From NCBI RefSeq assembly GCF_000368585.1, contig NZ_KB849558.1:972722-1036721 (forward strand): 64,000 nucleotides of DNA, written 5' to 3'. Both the position numbers and the translations under genes were made by a program. The stretch is from Acinetobacter venetianus RAG-1 = CIP 110063 (GTDB taxonomy: Bacteria > Pseudomonadota > Gammaproteobacteria > Pseudomonadales > Moraxellaceae). The notes below the pieces were generated by a model that was not told the DNA's origin, searched no databases, and worked only from the letters and a program-made list of their open reading frames with translations. Below are positions 53,146 to 62,702 of this stretch, piece after piece (position 1 is the first letter of the stretch; each line of letters opens with the position of its first letter).

Positions 53146-54461
53146 TGAAGATAAAATCTTTTCAACATATCTTTAGAGCCACTGTTCTAGCTGCCCTAAT
53201 TTCTTCATCAATGCAAAGCTTTGCACAACCTACGGATGAGGTTGTTGCAATTGTTGATAGTAGTGTCATTCTTAAAAGTGATTTAGAACAAGGGATTGCA
53301 GAAACAGAACACCAGCTTAAAGCACAAAACAAAACTGTTCCCCCATTACAATATTTGCAAATGCAGGTTCTAGACCAGCTTATTGTTCGTCAAGCTCAGT
53401 TAGAGCAAGTAAAACGATATGGCATTAAACCTGATGAGAAAAGTTTAAATGCGGCTGTTCTAAAAGTTGCAAATCAATCAGGTGCAAATAGCCTAGAAGC
53501 ATTCCAACAAAAATTAGATGCGATTGCGCCAGGTACCTACGAGAGTCTACGCGGCCGCATTGCAGAAGATCTTTCGATTGGTCGTTTACGCCAACAACAA
53601 GTAATGTCGCGTATTAAAATTAGCGATCACGATGTTGAAAACTTTTTAAACTCACCTGAAGGTCAAGCTGCACTTGGAACACAAGCACATGTAATTCACA
53701 TGCGGATTTCAGGTGACAACACTGAAGAAGTTCAAAAAATAGCAAAAGAAGTTAAGCAAGCTTTAGCCAGCAATGATGACCCTAAAGCAATTAGCTCTAA
53801 ATTTTCTACTTCTACGGTAACTGTTGATGGTGCTGATATGGGCTTCCGCTCATTATCAGAAATACCAACTGAACTATCTGCACGAATTGCGCCATTGAAA
53901 GTTGGTCAAACCACTGAACTTATTAATGTTCGTGATGGTGTACATGTTTTAAAATTACTTGATCGCAAACAAAATGATCAAAAAGCGCTTGTGCCTCAAT
54001 ATCTAACACGTCATATCCTGATTCAGCCATCAGAAGTTGTTAGCCTTGATCGTGCTAAACAAATGATCGACAGCTTATATAATCGTGCTAAAGCTGGTGA
54101 AGATTTTGGCACTCTAGCTGCAACATATTCAAACGACACTGGCTCTGCACGTGATGGCGGTAGCTTAGGATGGGTAAGCCCAGGCACCATGGTTCCTGAA
54201 TTTGAACAAGTTATGAAAGACACACCTGTTGGTCAAGTCAGCAAACCATTCCAAACACAGTTTGGATGGCACATTCTGCAAGTGAGCGATACGCGTCAAC
54301 AAGACATGACCAAAGAAGTTCAAGAACGTATGGCTCGTCAAATTCTTGGTGAACGTCAGTTTGATACCGAGGTTGATAGCTGGATGCGTGAACTTCGTGC
54401 AAATGCCTATGTTGAAATCAAAGATGTGAGCTTAGACTCCAAAGCTCAACAAAATAAATAA
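53145..54461 (+). CDS. surA: Periplasmic chaperone/peptidyl-prolyl isomerase SurA
   Basis: Chaperone for outer-membrane proteins. ATG 53145 overlaps the lptD stop (TAATG). The 438-residue product has a signal peptide (to about residue 28, SMQSFAQ), the SurA N-terminal chaperone domain (VAIVDSSVILKSDLEQGI) and two parvulin domains (about 178-275 and 286-385; the second is the active type, HILIQPSE... GSLGWVSPGTMVPEFE). It is co-translated with its major client LptD. A terminator follows. Confidence 0.96.
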   Translation: MKIKSFQHIFRATVLAALISSSMQSFAQPTDEVVAIVDSSVILKSDLEQGIAETEHQLKAQNKTVPPLQYLQMQVLDQLIVRQAQLEQVKRYGIKPDEKSLNAAVLKVANQSGANSLEAFQQKLDAIAPGTYESLRGRIAEDLSIGRLRQQQVMSRIKISDHDVENFLNSPEGQAALGTQAHVIHMRISGDNTEEVQKIAKEVKQALASNDDPKAISSKFSTSTVTVDGADMGFRSLSEIPTELSARIAPLKVGQTTELINVRDGVHVLKLLDRKQNDQKALVPQYLTRHILIQPSEVVSLDRAKQMIDSLYNRAKAGEDFGTLAATYSNDTGSARDGGSLGWVSPGTMVPEFEQVMKDTPVGQVSKPFQTQFGWHILQVSDTRQQDMTKEVQERMARQILGERQFDTEVDSWMRELRANAYVEIKDVSLDSKAQQNK

Positions 54462-54465
54462 CAGA

Positions 54466-54494
54466 AATAAGCCAGCAATTTGCTGGCTTATTCA
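54466..54494 (+). terminator. Terminator of surA
   Basis: Ten-base palindrome AAGCCAGCAA (54470-54479) with TTGCTGGCTT (54481-54490), flanked by AAT and ATT. The T-run is short. Confidence 0.7.
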
Positions 54495-54511
54495 TCTCAC
54501 CTCTAAGAATA

Positions 54512-54539
54512 AAAATAGCGGCAATTGCCGCTATTTTTG
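54512..54539 (-). terminator. Terminator of fba, bidirectional
   Basis: Perfect 14-base palindrome (54512-54525 with 54526-54539; core AGCGGCAATTGCCGCT) with five A's and five T's at its ends. It sits 14 bases past the fba stop and can also back up the surA terminator. Confidence 0.9.
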
Positions 54540-54552
54540 CATTACAAAATGA

Positions 54553-55590
54553 TTATTTGTAACGATCAACCATTTTCTCTAAAGAGATTGGGCGAATCTT
54601 ATCTGCATTACCAGCCGTACCAAATGCTTCGTAACGAGCAACACAGATATCTTTCATTGCTTCAACTGTTTCACCAAAGAATTTACGTGGATCAAATTCA
54701 CTTGGTTTTTCAGACATCATACGGCGCATTGCACCTGTAGATGCCAAACGTAAATCAGTGTCAATATTAATCTTACGCACACCGTGTTTAATCGCTTCTA
54801 CAAGCTGATCTACAGGCACACCGTAAGTTTCTTTAATATCGCCACCATATTGGTTAATAATCGCTAACCATTCTTGTGGTACAGAGCTTGAACCATGCAT
54901 TACAAGATGCGTATTTGGCAATGCGGCGTGAATTTCTTTAATACGATCAATTGCCAAGATATCGCCTGTAGGTGGACGAGTAAACTTGTACGCACCATGA
55001 GATGTTCCCACAGCAATCGCTAAAGCATCAACATTTGTATCAGCAACGAACTGAGTTGCTTCTTCTACAGAAGTTAACAACTGAGAGTGATCTAGCACAC
55101 CTTCTGCACCAACACCATCTTCTTCGCCAGCCATACCAGTCTCAAGACTACCCAAGCAACCGATCTCACCTTCAACTGAAACACCACATGCATGCGCCAT
55201 AGCAACAACACGACGTGTTACATCAACATTGTAGTCATATGAAGTTGGTGTTTTACCATCAGCACCTAATGAACCATCCATCATCACTGAGCTGAAACCT
55301 AATTGGATAGAACGCTGGCACACATCAGGACTTGTGCCATGATCTTGGTGCATTACCACTGGAATATGTGGCCATTCTTCAATTGCAGCTAGAATAAGAT
55401 GACGTAAGAAAGGTGCACCCGCATATTTACGCGCACCTGCTGATGCTTGCACGATTACAGGTGAATTAGTTGCATCTGCTGCGAGCATGATTGCGCGCAT
55501 TTGTTCTAAGTTGTTTACGTTAAACGCTGGTACGCCGTAGTTATGTTCTGCAGCGTGATCCAAGAGCTGGCGCATTGAGATGAGTGCCAT
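54553..55590 (-). CDS. fba: Fructose-bisphosphate aldolase, class II
   Basis: Zinc aldolase of gluconeogenesis (Acinetobacter lack a complete glycolysis). The 345-residue barrel shows the metal site [12 protein letters not shown] (His and Asp), the second-metal region [13 protein letters not shown], the phosphate-binding [13 protein letters not shown] and [13 protein letters not shown], and [11 protein letters not shown]. The size and the sequence match the CalvinCycle-type class II A branch. A good GGAGGAT precedes the ATG. It is monocistronic. Confidence 0.96.
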   Translation of the reverse strand: MALISMRQLLDHAAEHNYGVPAFNVNNLEQMRAIMLAADATNSPVIVQASAGARKYAGAPFLRHLILAAIEEWPHIPVVMHQDHGTSPDVCQRSIQLGFSSVMMDGSLGADGKTPTSYDYNVDVTRRVVAMAHACGVSVEGEIGCLGSLETGMAGEEDGVGAEGVLDHSQLLTSVEEATQFVADTNVDALAIAVGTSHGAYKFTRPPTGDILAIDRIKEIHAALPNTHLVMHGSSSVPQEWLAIINQYGGDIKETYGVPVDQLVEAIKHGVRKINIDTDLRLASTGAMRRMMSEKPSEFDPRKFFGETVEAMKDICVARYEAFGTAGNADKIRPISLEKMVDRYK

Positions 55591-55715
55591 AATATCCTCC
55601 CAGGTAATGCGCCATATTCTACATGTTGATTTATTTCAATTCAGCAACTAATCACAGTAAATCAAAAAAAATCCTCAATCTTTTGTGTAATTTGAGTACT
55701 AAATTGTATTTAAAA

Positions 55716-55755
55716 ATAAAAAAGATCAAATCACAGCATGATTTGATCTTTTTAT
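55716..55755 (-). terminator. Terminator of rhlB
   Basis: Fifteen-base perfect stem (55719-55733 with 55739-55753; core GATCAAATCA/TGATTTGATC), loop CAGCA, with runs of A and T. It begins 40 bases past the helicase stop. Confidence 0.92.
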
Positions 55756-55794
55756 AAATGTTTTTATTAAGTCAAATGATAGATTTTGTTTAAC

Positions 55795-56946
55795 TTAACA
55801 ATAACCTTCTAAACGTGTTAGAGGTAATTTCTTACCAATCGCCTTTTCAATCTCTGGCAAATAAAATGCATCATCTTCTGACAAGAAGCTGATACTCACA
55901 CCTTGTGCACCTGCACGACCAGTACGGCCAATACGATGTACATAATCATCAGACTGTTCAGGCAAAGTAAAATTAATGACGTGCGATACACCATCAACAT
56001 GAATACCACGACCCGCAACATCAGTTGCAATCATAATATTATTTTTACCCTGCTTAAATTGATCGAGCATTTTTAGGCGCTTGTCTTGCGCAATTTCACC
56101 TGACAACATACCAACTTTATAACCATCACGTTTCAAATGATCATAAAGACGACGTACTTGATCACGACGATTCGCAAAAATCATCACCTTATCAATCGGC
56201 TCATCTTTCAAAATTTCTTGTAGTAGTTTGTATTTATCTTTATTTTCTACAACATACACACGCTGCTCAACATCGTTATTAGTTTTCTGTTCAGGCTCAA
56301 TTTCCACCGTCACAGGCTCAAATAACCATTGACGCGCAAGATTCAAAACATCATAGCTAAATGTTGCTGAGAACATTAAAGTTTGACGTTGCTCTTTAAA
56401 TGGCGAATAACGAACGATTCGTTTTACTGACGGAATAAAACCCATATCAAGCAATCGGTCAGCTTCATCAATCACCAAAAATTCAATTCGATCCAACCAA
56501 ACTTCTTTTTGCTCAACGAAATCAATTAGACGCCCCGGTGTCGCCACTATAATGTCAACAAAGTTACGATCTAACATTTTCTTTTGTTTATCAAAATCTA
56601 CACCACCTAACAATGTTACGAGATGTAAGTCTGAAAATTTGGTTAATGCTTTTGCATCACTTTCAATTTGTAGTGCCAATTCACGGGTTGGCGCTAAAAT
56701 TAAAGCACGCGGCTCTCCACGGAAGCGCTGATCTTGAACTGGGTTATTCAATAAATCATTGATCACACTAATTAAAAAGGCTGCAGTTTTACCTGTACCT
56801 GTTTGTGCTCGACCAATAGCATCATGCCCTGCTAATGTATATTTTAAAACCTTTTGTTGAATCGGGGTCATTTTCGTAAAACCCAAAGCATCGATTGCTT
56901 TCTTCAACTGCGGATGTAAATTTAAGGTTTCAAAACCAGATGTCAT
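55795..56946 (-). CDS. rhlB: DEAD-box RNA helicase, RhlB-like
   Basis: A 383-residue ATP-dependent RNA helicase. All DEAD motifs are present: the Q motif GFTKMTPIQQKVL, motif I AQTGTGKTAA, Ia PTRELALQI, II VIDEADRLLD, III SATFS, V ATDVAGRGIHV and VI YVHRIGRTGRAG. ATG 56946 is chosen because GAGAG precedes it and the short N-terminus (TSGFETLNLHPQL) fits RhlB. The C-terminus is short (ends TRLEGYC), without the basic tail of E. coli RhlB. It may join the RNA degradosome; that is inferred. Confidence 0.93.
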   Translation of the reverse strand: MTSGFETLNLHPQLKKAIDALGFTKMTPIQQKVLKYTLAGHDAIGRAQTGTGKTAAFLISVINDLLNNPVQDQRFRGEPRALILAPTRELALQIESDAKALTKFSDLHLVTLLGGVDFDKQKKMLDRNFVDIIVATPGRLIDFVEQKEVWLDRIEFLVIDEADRLLDMGFIPSVKRIVRYSPFKEQRQTLMFSATFSYDVLNLARQWLFEPVTVEIEPEQKTNNDVEQRVYVVENKDKYKLLQEILKDEPIDKVMIFANRRDQVRRLYDHLKRDGYKVGMLSGEIAQDKRLKMLDQFKQGKNNIMIATDVAGRGIHVDGVSHVINFTLPEQSDDYVHRIGRTGRAGAQGVSISFLSEDDAFYLPEIEKAIGKKLPLTRLEGYC

Positions 56947-56994
56947 ATATGCTCTCGAACCATCAATGACCAAAAGAAAGTGGCTATTATAAAC

Positions 56995-57026
56995 AAAAAC
57001 GCCCCAAATAACATTGGAGCGTTTTT
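56995..57026 (-). terminator. Terminator of the cold-shock gene
   Basis: Thirteen-base stem (56995-57007 with 57014-57026; core ACGCCCCAA/TTGGAGCGT, one G-U pair) with a six-base loop; T-rich on the minus-strand side. It sits 22 bases past the csp stop. Confidence 0.85.
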
Positions 57027-57047
57027 ATATTGCGTTAAGGCAACAAA

Positions 57048-57260
57048 TTAGTCTAAAGGCTGAACGTTTTCAGCTTGGAAACCTTTTTGTCCTTGAACTA
57101 CGCTGAATTCAACGCGTTGGCCGTCACGTAATGAACGGTGACCATCACCAACGATTGCACGGAAATGAACAAATACGTCATCACCACCATTACGCTGAAT
57201 AAAACCAAAGCCTTTAGTGTCGTTAAACCACTTTACTACGCCTTGTTCACGAGCTGTCAT
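57048..57260 (-). CDS. Cold-shock domain protein
   Basis: A 70-residue Csp-type OB-fold protein. RNP1 (KGFGFIQ) and RNP2 (DVFVHFRAI) are intact, and the opening [14 protein letters not shown] is typical. It binds single-stranded RNA and DNA as an RNA chaperone. GAGGA lies seven bases before the ATG. The 355-base upstream gap, structured and AT-rich, probably contains a long leader as in other csp genes. Which member of the CspA group it is cannot be decided. Confidence 0.94.
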   Translation of the reverse strand: MTAREQGVVKWFNDTKGFGFIQRNGGDDVFVHFRAIVGDGHRSLRDGQRVEFSVVQGQKGFQAENVQPLD

Positions 57261-57615
57261 AAGTCAATCCTCAGATATTGAAAGATAAGGACCTTCCGGT
57301 GTTGCAAACAGCAGAGCCAACAAGGTTTTAAAATTTTTTATAATTTTAAAGCTTGTAATCATTCTGTAAAACTATCAACAATTTCCGGTTACATCCATTT
57401 GTTATAGGGTTTATTACAATAAATTATATCAAACACATCCTAAAACGCATCGAGCTTAACATGGGTTTATGACAATTAATAGATTTATTTAGACTATTTC
57501 AAATATTTCTATCTGTTTTTTTCAATAATTTAGCTGTTTTTCTGCTGTAATTTTCCACTCTAAAATTACAAAAAAGTTTGTTAAGATAATTTGCAATTAA
57601 GCTTCACGAATTATT
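57261..57615. other. Divergent region between the csp gene and the TusA-like gene
   Basis: No reading frame of note. The part next to csp (57261-57330) is less AT-rich, with GGACCTTCCGG and a GC-containing stretch, and may be a structured csp mRNA leader. The part from 57340 to 57600 is AT-rich and should contain promoters for both directions; none can be placed firmly. Confidence 0.4.
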
Positions 57616-57855
57616 ATGTCAGATACATCTCATTCACCTGAAATCATTGATGCAATGGGACAACCATGCCCTATGCCATTATTGATGCTGAAACGTGCTT
57701 TGAAAAAAGCTAATGCACCTAGACAATATTTATTGAAATCATCTGATCCACATAGTGAAATTGATGTAACACGATATTGCCAAATTCAGCAACTTCAATG
57801 CCAGCCTCAAAAAATTTCAGAGAATGAATTTCACTATTTAATTGAATCTATGTGA
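57616..57855 (+). CDS. TusA/SirA-like sulfur carrier protein
   Basis: A 79-residue TusA-family protein. The persulfide cysteine sits in the family motif DAMGQPCPMPLLMLKRAL (Cys19 in CPMP), followed by the second strand (QYLLKSSDPHSEID). TusA relays sulfur to tRNA 2-thiouridine or molybdenum cofactor pathways, but the family has many paralogues, so the partner is not known. It lies 131 bases before rpoH on the same strand. Confidence 0.88.
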   Translation: MSDTSHSPEIIDAMGQPCPMPLLMLKRALKKANAPRQYLLKSSDPHSEIDVTRYCQIQQLQCQPQKISENEFHYLIESM

Positions 57856-57986
57856 TTCTTTGCTAAACTCTTGGTAAAGACTAGATAGATAAATTTACAT
57901 TTCTATACTCAAATTTCCTTAGTGATGAAGAACATTCACATTAAGATGAAATTGTTGACTTAAATACCATCCTATAAGGAGAATCC

Positions 57987-58856
57987 ATGACTACTGACAG
58001 CAGCAATCAATTGATGCCCCTGTCATTGTCTGCGCCAGGTGTAAATCTCGGTGCATATATCAGTACTGTCAATCAAATTCCAATTTTAACTGCCGAGCAA
58101 GAAAAAGAGCTTGCTGAACGTTATTATTATGATCAAGACTTAGATGCTGCCAAATTATTGGTAATGTCTCATTTACGCTTTGTTGTACATATTGCACGTA
58201 GTTATGCGGGTTACGGCCTACCTCAAGGCGATTTAATTCAAGAAGGCAACCTTGGCTTAATGAAAGCCGTTAAACGCTTCGATCCAAATATGGGTGTGCG
58301 CTTAGTTTCTTTTGCGGTTCACTGGATTAAAGCTGAAATTCATGAATATGTGATTCGTAACTGGCGTATTGTCAAAATTGCAACCACTAAAGCGCAACGT
58401 AAATTATTCTTTAACTTACGCAGTCTTAAAAAATCAAGCAAACGCCTAACGCTGGAAGAAGCTCAAGCGATTGCTAATGATTTGAATGTGACTCCAGAAC
58501 AAGTACTTGAGATGGAGGGTCGTCTAACTGCTTATGATGCTGCTTTTGAAGCTCAAGGCGATGACAATGACGATACCCCACATACTGCTCCAGCTTTGTA
58601 TTTGGAAGATAATCGTTACGATCCTGCGCGTTTAGTTGAAGAAGAAGATTACGAAGCACAAAGCACATCTGCTTTGCATGAGGCCATGGATCAGCTTGAT
58701 GATCGTTCACGTAATATTTTACAACGCCGCTGGTTAGATGATGACAAATCAACCCTGCATGAACTTGCTGCTGAATATAACGTTTCTGCTGAACGTATTC
58801 GCCAACTTGAAAAAAATGCAATGGAAAAAATCAAAACTGCGATGTCTGCAAGTTAA
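57987..58856 (+). CDS. rpoH: Heat-shock sigma factor RpoH (sigma-32)
   Basis: Alternative sigma factor for heat-shock promoters. The 289-residue chain has region 1.2-2 with [19 protein letters not shown], the RpoH-type region 2.4 ([39 protein letters not shown]), the RpoH box [13 protein letters not shown] and region 4 ending [30 protein letters not shown] precedes the ATG by six bases. Length is normal. Heat control through the leader is known in E. coli; I could not fold the leader here. Confidence 0.97.
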   Translation: MTTDSSNQLMPLSLSAPGVNLGAYISTVNQIPILTAEQEKELAERYYYDQDLDAAKLLVMSHLRFVVHIARSYAGYGLPQGDLIQEGNLGLMKAVKRFDPNMGVRLVSFAVHWIKAEIHEYVIRNWRIVKIATTKAQRKLFFNLRSLKKSSKRLTLEEAQAIANDLNVTPEQVLEMEGRLTAYDAAFEAQGDDNDDTPHTAPALYLEDNRYDPARLVEEEDYEAQSTSALHEAMDQLDDRSRNILQRRWLDDDKSTLHELAAEYNVSAERIRQLEKNAMEKIKTAMSAS

Positions 58857-58871
58857 AATCAAGACAAACAT

Positions 58872-58896
58872 AAGGGCGACAACGCCCTTTTGTTTT
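58872..58896 (+). terminator. Terminator of rpoH
   Basis: Seven-base stem AAGGGCG (58872-58878) with CGCCCTT (58883-58889), loop ACAA, then TTGTTTT. Confidence 0.85.
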
Positions 58897-58963
58897 ATCA
58901 AGCTTTGTTAAAAGCTTCGAATATGTTAACTTTGTTCATCAATTTTCAAGTTCCATTTTCATT

Positions 58964-59329
58964 ATGTGGATAGCAATTTCTGCGCTTAATCTTGCACTTG
59001 CAGTTATGTTAGGTGCTTTTGGTGCTCATGGACTTAAATCTTTTGCTACACCTGAGCAGCTTGCTTGGTGGAGTACAGCAACACAGTATTTTTTCTATCA
59101 CGCAATTGGTTTACTTATTTTAAGCGTGTTAAAAAACACCTCTCCTAGTTTCCCCATAAAAATCTCTTTTATTTTGATCCAAATTGGCATCATCTTTTTC
59201 TGTGGTTCGTTATACATTATGGCACTTGGCCTACCTAGAATCTTAGGTGCAATTACGCCAATTGGTGGTGCATTTATGATTGCTGGATGGGTAATGCTTG
59301 CATGGCAGGCAATCAAGCATGCGAAATAA
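58964..59329 (+). CDS. DUF423 membrane protein (YgdD-like)
   Basis: A 121-residue four-helix membrane protein of the DUF423 (YgdD/TMEM256) family. The conserved opening ISALNLALAVMLGAFGAHGLK is present, followed by QYFFYHAIGLLILSVL and GGAFMIAGWVMLAWQA. Function is not established. The ATG lies just upstream of thiS (ten bases after this gene's stop), so the three genes DUF423-thiS-thiG are probably one unit. Confidence 0.88.
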   Translation: MWIAISALNLALAVMLGAFGAHGLKSFATPEQLAWWSTATQYFFYHAIGLLILSVLKNTSPSFPIKISFILIQIGIIFFCGSLYIMALGLPRILGAITPIGGAFMIAGWVMLAWQAIKHAK

Positions 59330-59339
59330 GGATTGATTC

Positions 59340-59537
59340 ATGCACATCTATTTAAATGGTGAGTCAACAGACACGCCTTGCGAAAACCTTCAGCAACTCA
59401 TTCAAGCACTAGCATTAGAAGGCAAACGCTTTGCTGTAGAAAAGAACCAACAAATTATCCCGAAAAGTAGACTAGAGCAAACTGCAATTGCTCCTGAAGA
59501 TCGTATTGAAATTATTCAAGCTGTTGGTGGCGGCTAA
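59340..59537 (+). CDS. thiS: Sulfur carrier protein ThiS
   Basis: Ubiquitin-like sulfur carrier for the thiazole half of thiamine. 65 residues, ending AVGGG: the C-terminal Gly-Gly that is thiocarboxylated is present, with one Gly more than the minimum visible. An AAGGA lies seven bases upstream. The next gene, thiG, encodes its acceptor synthase. No TPP riboswitch is visible in the short gaps upstream. Confidence 0.95.
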   Translation: MHIYLNGESTDTPCENLQQLIQALALEGKRFAVEKNQQIIPKSRLEQTAIAPEDRIEIIQAVGGG

Positions 59538-59560
59538 TCGGCTAAAAATGGAGTAAGCCC

Positions 59561-60346
59561 ATGCAAGATTCCCCTTTAATTGTTGGTTCACGAACTTTTC
59601 AATCACGTTTGTTGGTTGGAACAGGTAAATATAAAGATTTAAATGAAACAGATTTAGCGATTCAAGCCAGTGGTGCAGAAATTGTCACCGTTGCGATTCG
59701 TCGTGTGAATATCGGACAACATGCCGATCAGCCGAATCTGCTTTCAGTGATTCCACCAGAGAAATACACCATTCTGCCAAATACTGCTGGCTGTTTTGAT
59801 GCAGATAGCGCGATTCGTACCTGTATGCTGGCTCGTGAGCTACTTGATGGTCACAATCTGGTAAAACTGGAAGTACTCGGTGATGAAAAAACCTTGTACC
59901 CGAATGTCACTGCAACACTGAAAGCCGCGCAGACCCTGATTGATGATGGTTTTGAAATCATGGTCTACACCTCGGATGATCCGATTGTTGCTCAAGAACT
60001 TGAAAGCATGGGTTGTGTTGCGATCATGCCTTTGGGCAGTTTGATTGGTTCTGGTCTTGGTATTTTGAATCCACATACCATTTCTATCATCAAAGAAAAT
60101 GCCAAAGTTCCTGTATTGGTGGATGCAGGTGTTGGTACTGCCAGTGACGCTGCCATAGCAATGGAGCTCGGTTGTGACGGCGTATTAATGAACACGGCGA
60201 TTGCTGCGGCTCAAAATCCAATTTTGATGGCTTCTGCAATGAAAAAAGCTGTTGAAGCAGGTCGTGAAGCATTCTTGGCGGGTCGTATGCCGCGTAAGCG
60301 TATGGCCAATGCCAGCTCGCCTGAAACGGGTTATTTCTTTAAGTAA
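59561..60346 (+). CDS. thiG: Thiazole synthase ThiG
   Basis: Forms the thiazole phosphate ring from deoxyxylulose 5-phosphate, ThiS thiocarboxylate and dehydroglycine. The 261-residue barrel has VGTGKYKD, the Schiff-base Lys in [29 protein letters not shown], and [32 protein letters not shown]. All are typical. The codon use in this gene (more CTG and GGC-type codons) looks slightly higher in G+C than the neighbours. A terminator follows. Confidence 0.97.
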   Translation: MQDSPLIVGSRTFQSRLLVGTGKYKDLNETDLAIQASGAEIVTVAIRRVNIGQHADQPNLLSVIPPEKYTILPNTAGCFDADSAIRTCMLARELLDGHNLVKLEVLGDEKTLYPNVTATLKAAQTLIDDGFEIMVYTSDDPIVAQELESMGCVAIMPLGSLIGSGLGILNPHTISIIKENAKVPVLVDAGVGTASDAAIAMELGCDGVLMNTAIAAAQNPILMASAMKKAVEAGREAFLAGRMPRKRMANASSPETGYFFK

Positions 60347-60357
60347 GAAAAGAAATA

Positions 60358-60387
60358 CTAAAGGGAGCTTTTTAGCTCCCTTTTTAA
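60358..60387. terminator. Bidirectional terminator between thiG and the Nudix operon
   Basis: Stem AAAGGGAGCT (60360-60369) with AGCTCCCTTT (60374-60383), four-T loop, T-run to 60385. It ends both convergent transcripts. Confidence 0.9.
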
Positions 60388-60400
60388 TGCGATGATGATT

Positions 60401-60856
60401 TTATCTTGATTCGAGATTAACAAGATGAACAACATGATCACTTGATCGTAAAGCAAGATCACTTAAAACATCTGGCTTTAGCAGTTTGATCTCACTCTTT
60501 GGCATCCATGAAATCACTTGAGCAGCACTAGAGTCATCAACATAACTAGCTTTTGTTTGGATCTGACCTTTATAAATATAAAGAAATTCATGGAAATGTT
60601 TATCTACGATAGGATCATAGAAAAAGTTTTCAACAATCGCGAAAAGCACAGGGGAATTAAAATCTTCCCCAGTTTCCTCCAATACTTCTCGCTGAACCCC
60701 TTCTAAAGTAGTTTCTGAAAACTTTAATCGACCACCCACTAAAGAAATACTTCCATCAGGAAATGTAGAAACCAAAATCTGATCTTCATATTCTATCCAA
60801 GCAGCCACACGGATATTAAGCTTCCCCTCAGCTATCTCTAATGTTAAATCTTTCAC
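60401..60856 (-). CDS. Nudix hydrolase
   Basis: A 151-residue Nudix-fold pyrophosphohydrolase. The Nudix box is complete from residue 42 on (GRLKFSETTLEGVQREVLEETGED; pattern Gx5Ex7REUxEExGU). The enzyme is of the small single-domain class; substrate (nucleotide sugar, NADH, dinucleotide or other) cannot be read. The start is GTG 60856; a short GAG precedes it. It is the last gene of a four-gene operon with the HD hydrolase, an unknown small gene and yaaA. Confidence 0.88.
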   Translation of the reverse strand: MKDLTLEIAEGKLNIRVAAWIEYEDQILVSTFPDGSISLVGGRLKFSETTLEGVQREVLEETGEDFNSPVLFAIVENFFYDPIVDKHFHEFLYIYKGQIQTKASYVDDSSAAQVISWMPKSEIKLLKPDVLSDLALRSSDHVVHLVNLESR

Positions 60857-60885
60857 TTATCACTCAAAGGCTTCGTTTTAATCAT

Positions 60886-61503
60886 TTATTCTATTATATT
60901 TTTTAAATTCCCTTTCGCCCTTTGCTCAAAATTCTTTTGAAAATATTGCGTTTGATACAGCGGTTCAGCCTGATAAAAATGAGCTAAAACTTGTTTTCTT
61001 TTAATCGAATAAACATCTGGATCTACCCAAGCATACTCCTGTTGAATTTGCTGTTCATATTCATCGAAACGCTCTGGTGAAGCAGCTAGAATCGCCAAAT
61101 CAATATCCAATAAAAACTGTAAATCTAGCTCATCTGTTACCTCATGCCATTGGGTTGCAATAATCCATCGCTTTATCTTCTGAATGATATCGATTGATAA
61201 ATCTTGAGCCAGATACTGCTCGAACAGTTCAGCACTTTTTAACTCATTATCTTTGGCTTGCGGATCATAAACTACATCATGGAACCAGAGTGCCAATGCA
61301 ACAGCATGTGCATCATTTAAATCAGCTCGAATCGAGTCAACTAGAACCAGACATTCATATAAATGCTGAATTGTATGGTAAGCGCGATGCTTTTCACTAT
61401 AAGCAACTATTAATTTATTAAAAACTTTTCTCGGTTCAGAAAATTGATAATGTCGATCTAAATCGAACCATGAGTTTTCTAGGATCGCTAAATATTGTTG
61501 CAT
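60886..61503 (-). CDS. HD-domain predicted metal-dependent phosphohydrolase
   Basis: A 205-residue protein of the group annotated as predicted metal-dependent HD superfamily phosphohydrolases. The first His is in RAYHTIQHLYECL (about residues 38-50), the HD pair is in ALWFHDVVYDP (about 67-77) and the later Asp in LQFLLDIDLAIL. HD proteins of this group may act on nucleotides or phosphate esters; the substrate is unknown. It begins ten bases after the small gene upstream. Confidence 0.85.
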   Translation of the reverse strand: MQQYLAILENSWFDLDRHYQFSEPRKVFNKLIVAYSEKHRAYHTIQHLYECLVLVDSIRADLNDAHAVALALWFHDVVYDPQAKDNELKSAELFEQYLAQDLSIDIIQKIKRWIIATQWHEVTDELDLQFLLDIDLAILAASPERFDEYEQQIQQEYAWVDPDVYSIKRKQVLAHFYQAEPLYQTQYFQKNFEQRAKGNLKNIIE

Positions 61504-61513
61504 GATAGCCCCA

Positions 61514-61777
61514 TCACTGAATTTCTTTATTCAACCACTTCGCTAAAGTTTCTGCTTGTTTTCGATCGAGAAATAATTGATAAAGCTTACAGGAACCAAA
61601 CTCATGTTTAAGTTCCTGTTGACGTACTGGGTGATTTCCAAAACGAAAACGTCTTGTTCCATCAGCATCTAAAGGTAAGGCATAAACACCATAACTACGT
61701 GGTTCAGTCAGATGCCCTTTGATAGTGACTTGATCTGATGAGATTGCATGTTTTAATAAATGTTCTTTAGTTAACAT
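61514..61777 (-). CDS. Small protein, unknown
   Basis: An 87-residue soluble, basic protein that I do not recognise. The pattern is a mix of beta and helix: SSDQVTIKGHLTEPRSYGVYALP, then TRRFRFGNHPVRQQELKHEF, then CKLYQLFLDRKQAETLAKWL. It lies between yaaA (18 bases upstream) and the HD hydrolase (ten bases downstream), so it is co-expressed, but that gives no firm function. Confidence 0.65.
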   Translation of the reverse strand: MLTKEHLLKHAISSDQVTIKGHLTEPRSYGVYALPLDADGTRRFRFGNHPVRQQELKHEFGSCKLYQLFLDRKQAETLAKWLNKEIQ

Positions 61778-61795
61778 CTCACCTTTCCCCTTTTT

Positions 61796-62578
61796 TTAAG
61801 ATGCGTGTTGCTCATCCCTTTTAAATACCAATTCTTTATTTGAAGAACTTTCGGCATCAAAGTAATAACCTTCACTATCAAACGCTTTTAATTGTTCTGC
61901 TTGATTCAATTGGTTTTCAATCAAATATCTTGCCATTAAGCCACGCGCTTTTTTCGCATAGAAACTAATGACTTTATATTTTCCATTTTTTTGATCTAAG
62001 AATACAGGTTTAATAATTTCTGCCTGAATTTTCTTTTCATTCACAGATTTATAATATTCGTCAGAAGCTAAATTTACCAATACTTTTGCATCAATTTCAG
62101 CCAAATCTTGGTTAATTTGATCCGTGATCATATTTCCCCAAAATTCATATAAATTATGACCTCGTGCATTTTTTAGTTTTGTACCCATTTCTAAACGATA
62201 CGGCATCATCAAATCCAACGGACGCAACAAACCATAAAGACCAGACAACATGCGTAAATGCTGTTGGGCAAAATCAATGTCTTGATCTTTTAAATGATAT
62301 GCATCTAAACCTGTATACACATCACCTTTAAATGCAAACAAAGCTTGGCGTGCATTGGAAAAATCAAAATCCGCATTCCAGTCACGAAAACGATCAACAT
62401 TTAAGTTGGCAATTTTCTCACTTACACTCATCAAAGCGGCGATTTCGGTTGCAGATAACTTACGACATACATCTATCAATTGTTGTGATTGTTCTAATAA
62501 ACGAGGCTGTGTGTATGTGTCTGTCGGTAAAGCAGTTTCATAATCTAGTGTTTTCGCTGGAGAAATTAAAGCAAGCAT
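61796..62578 (-). CDS. yaaA: Peroxide stress protein YaaA
   Basis: A 260-residue YaaA (DUF328/UPF0246) protein. E. coli YaaA is induced by OxyR and lowers free iron in peroxide stress; it binds DNA bases. It shows the family signature [26 protein letters not shown] and [12 protein letters not shown]-like [16 protein letters not shown] 62578 is used because the preceding TTG has no ribosome site. It heads a four-gene operon on the minus strand. No OxyR site is recognised. Confidence 0.94.
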   Translation of the reverse strand: MLALISPAKTLDYETALPTDTYTQPRLLEQSQQLIDVCRKLSATEIAALMSVSEKIANLNVDRFRDWNADFDFSNARQALFAFKGDVYTGLDAYHLKDQDIDFAQQHLRMLSGLYGLLRPLDLMMPYRLEMGTKLKNARGHNLYEFWGNMITDQINQDLAEIDAKVLVNLASDEYYKSVNEKKIQAEIIKPVFLDQKNGKYKVISFYAKKARGLMARYLIENQLNQAEQLKAFDSEGYYFDAESSSNKELVFKRDEQHAS

Positions 62579-62702
62579 ATTCAATCAATATCAATTTATC
62601 TTAGTGAAACTATAACAGTTGATAATTTTTAATGCCAATTCGTGTTTTCATTGATCATTATCGGTAAAATAGTGGATTCTTCCATTATTCATTATTTATC
62701 TT

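Noticed and set aside
58474-58821. A 115-codon frame on the minus strand inside rpoH
   Set aside because: It lies entirely within a conserved gene and encodes a Gln/His-rich shadow.
59200-59560. A thiamine riboswitch before thiS or thiG
   Set aside because: The gaps are only 10 and 23 bases; no such fold fits and the upstream gene is coding.
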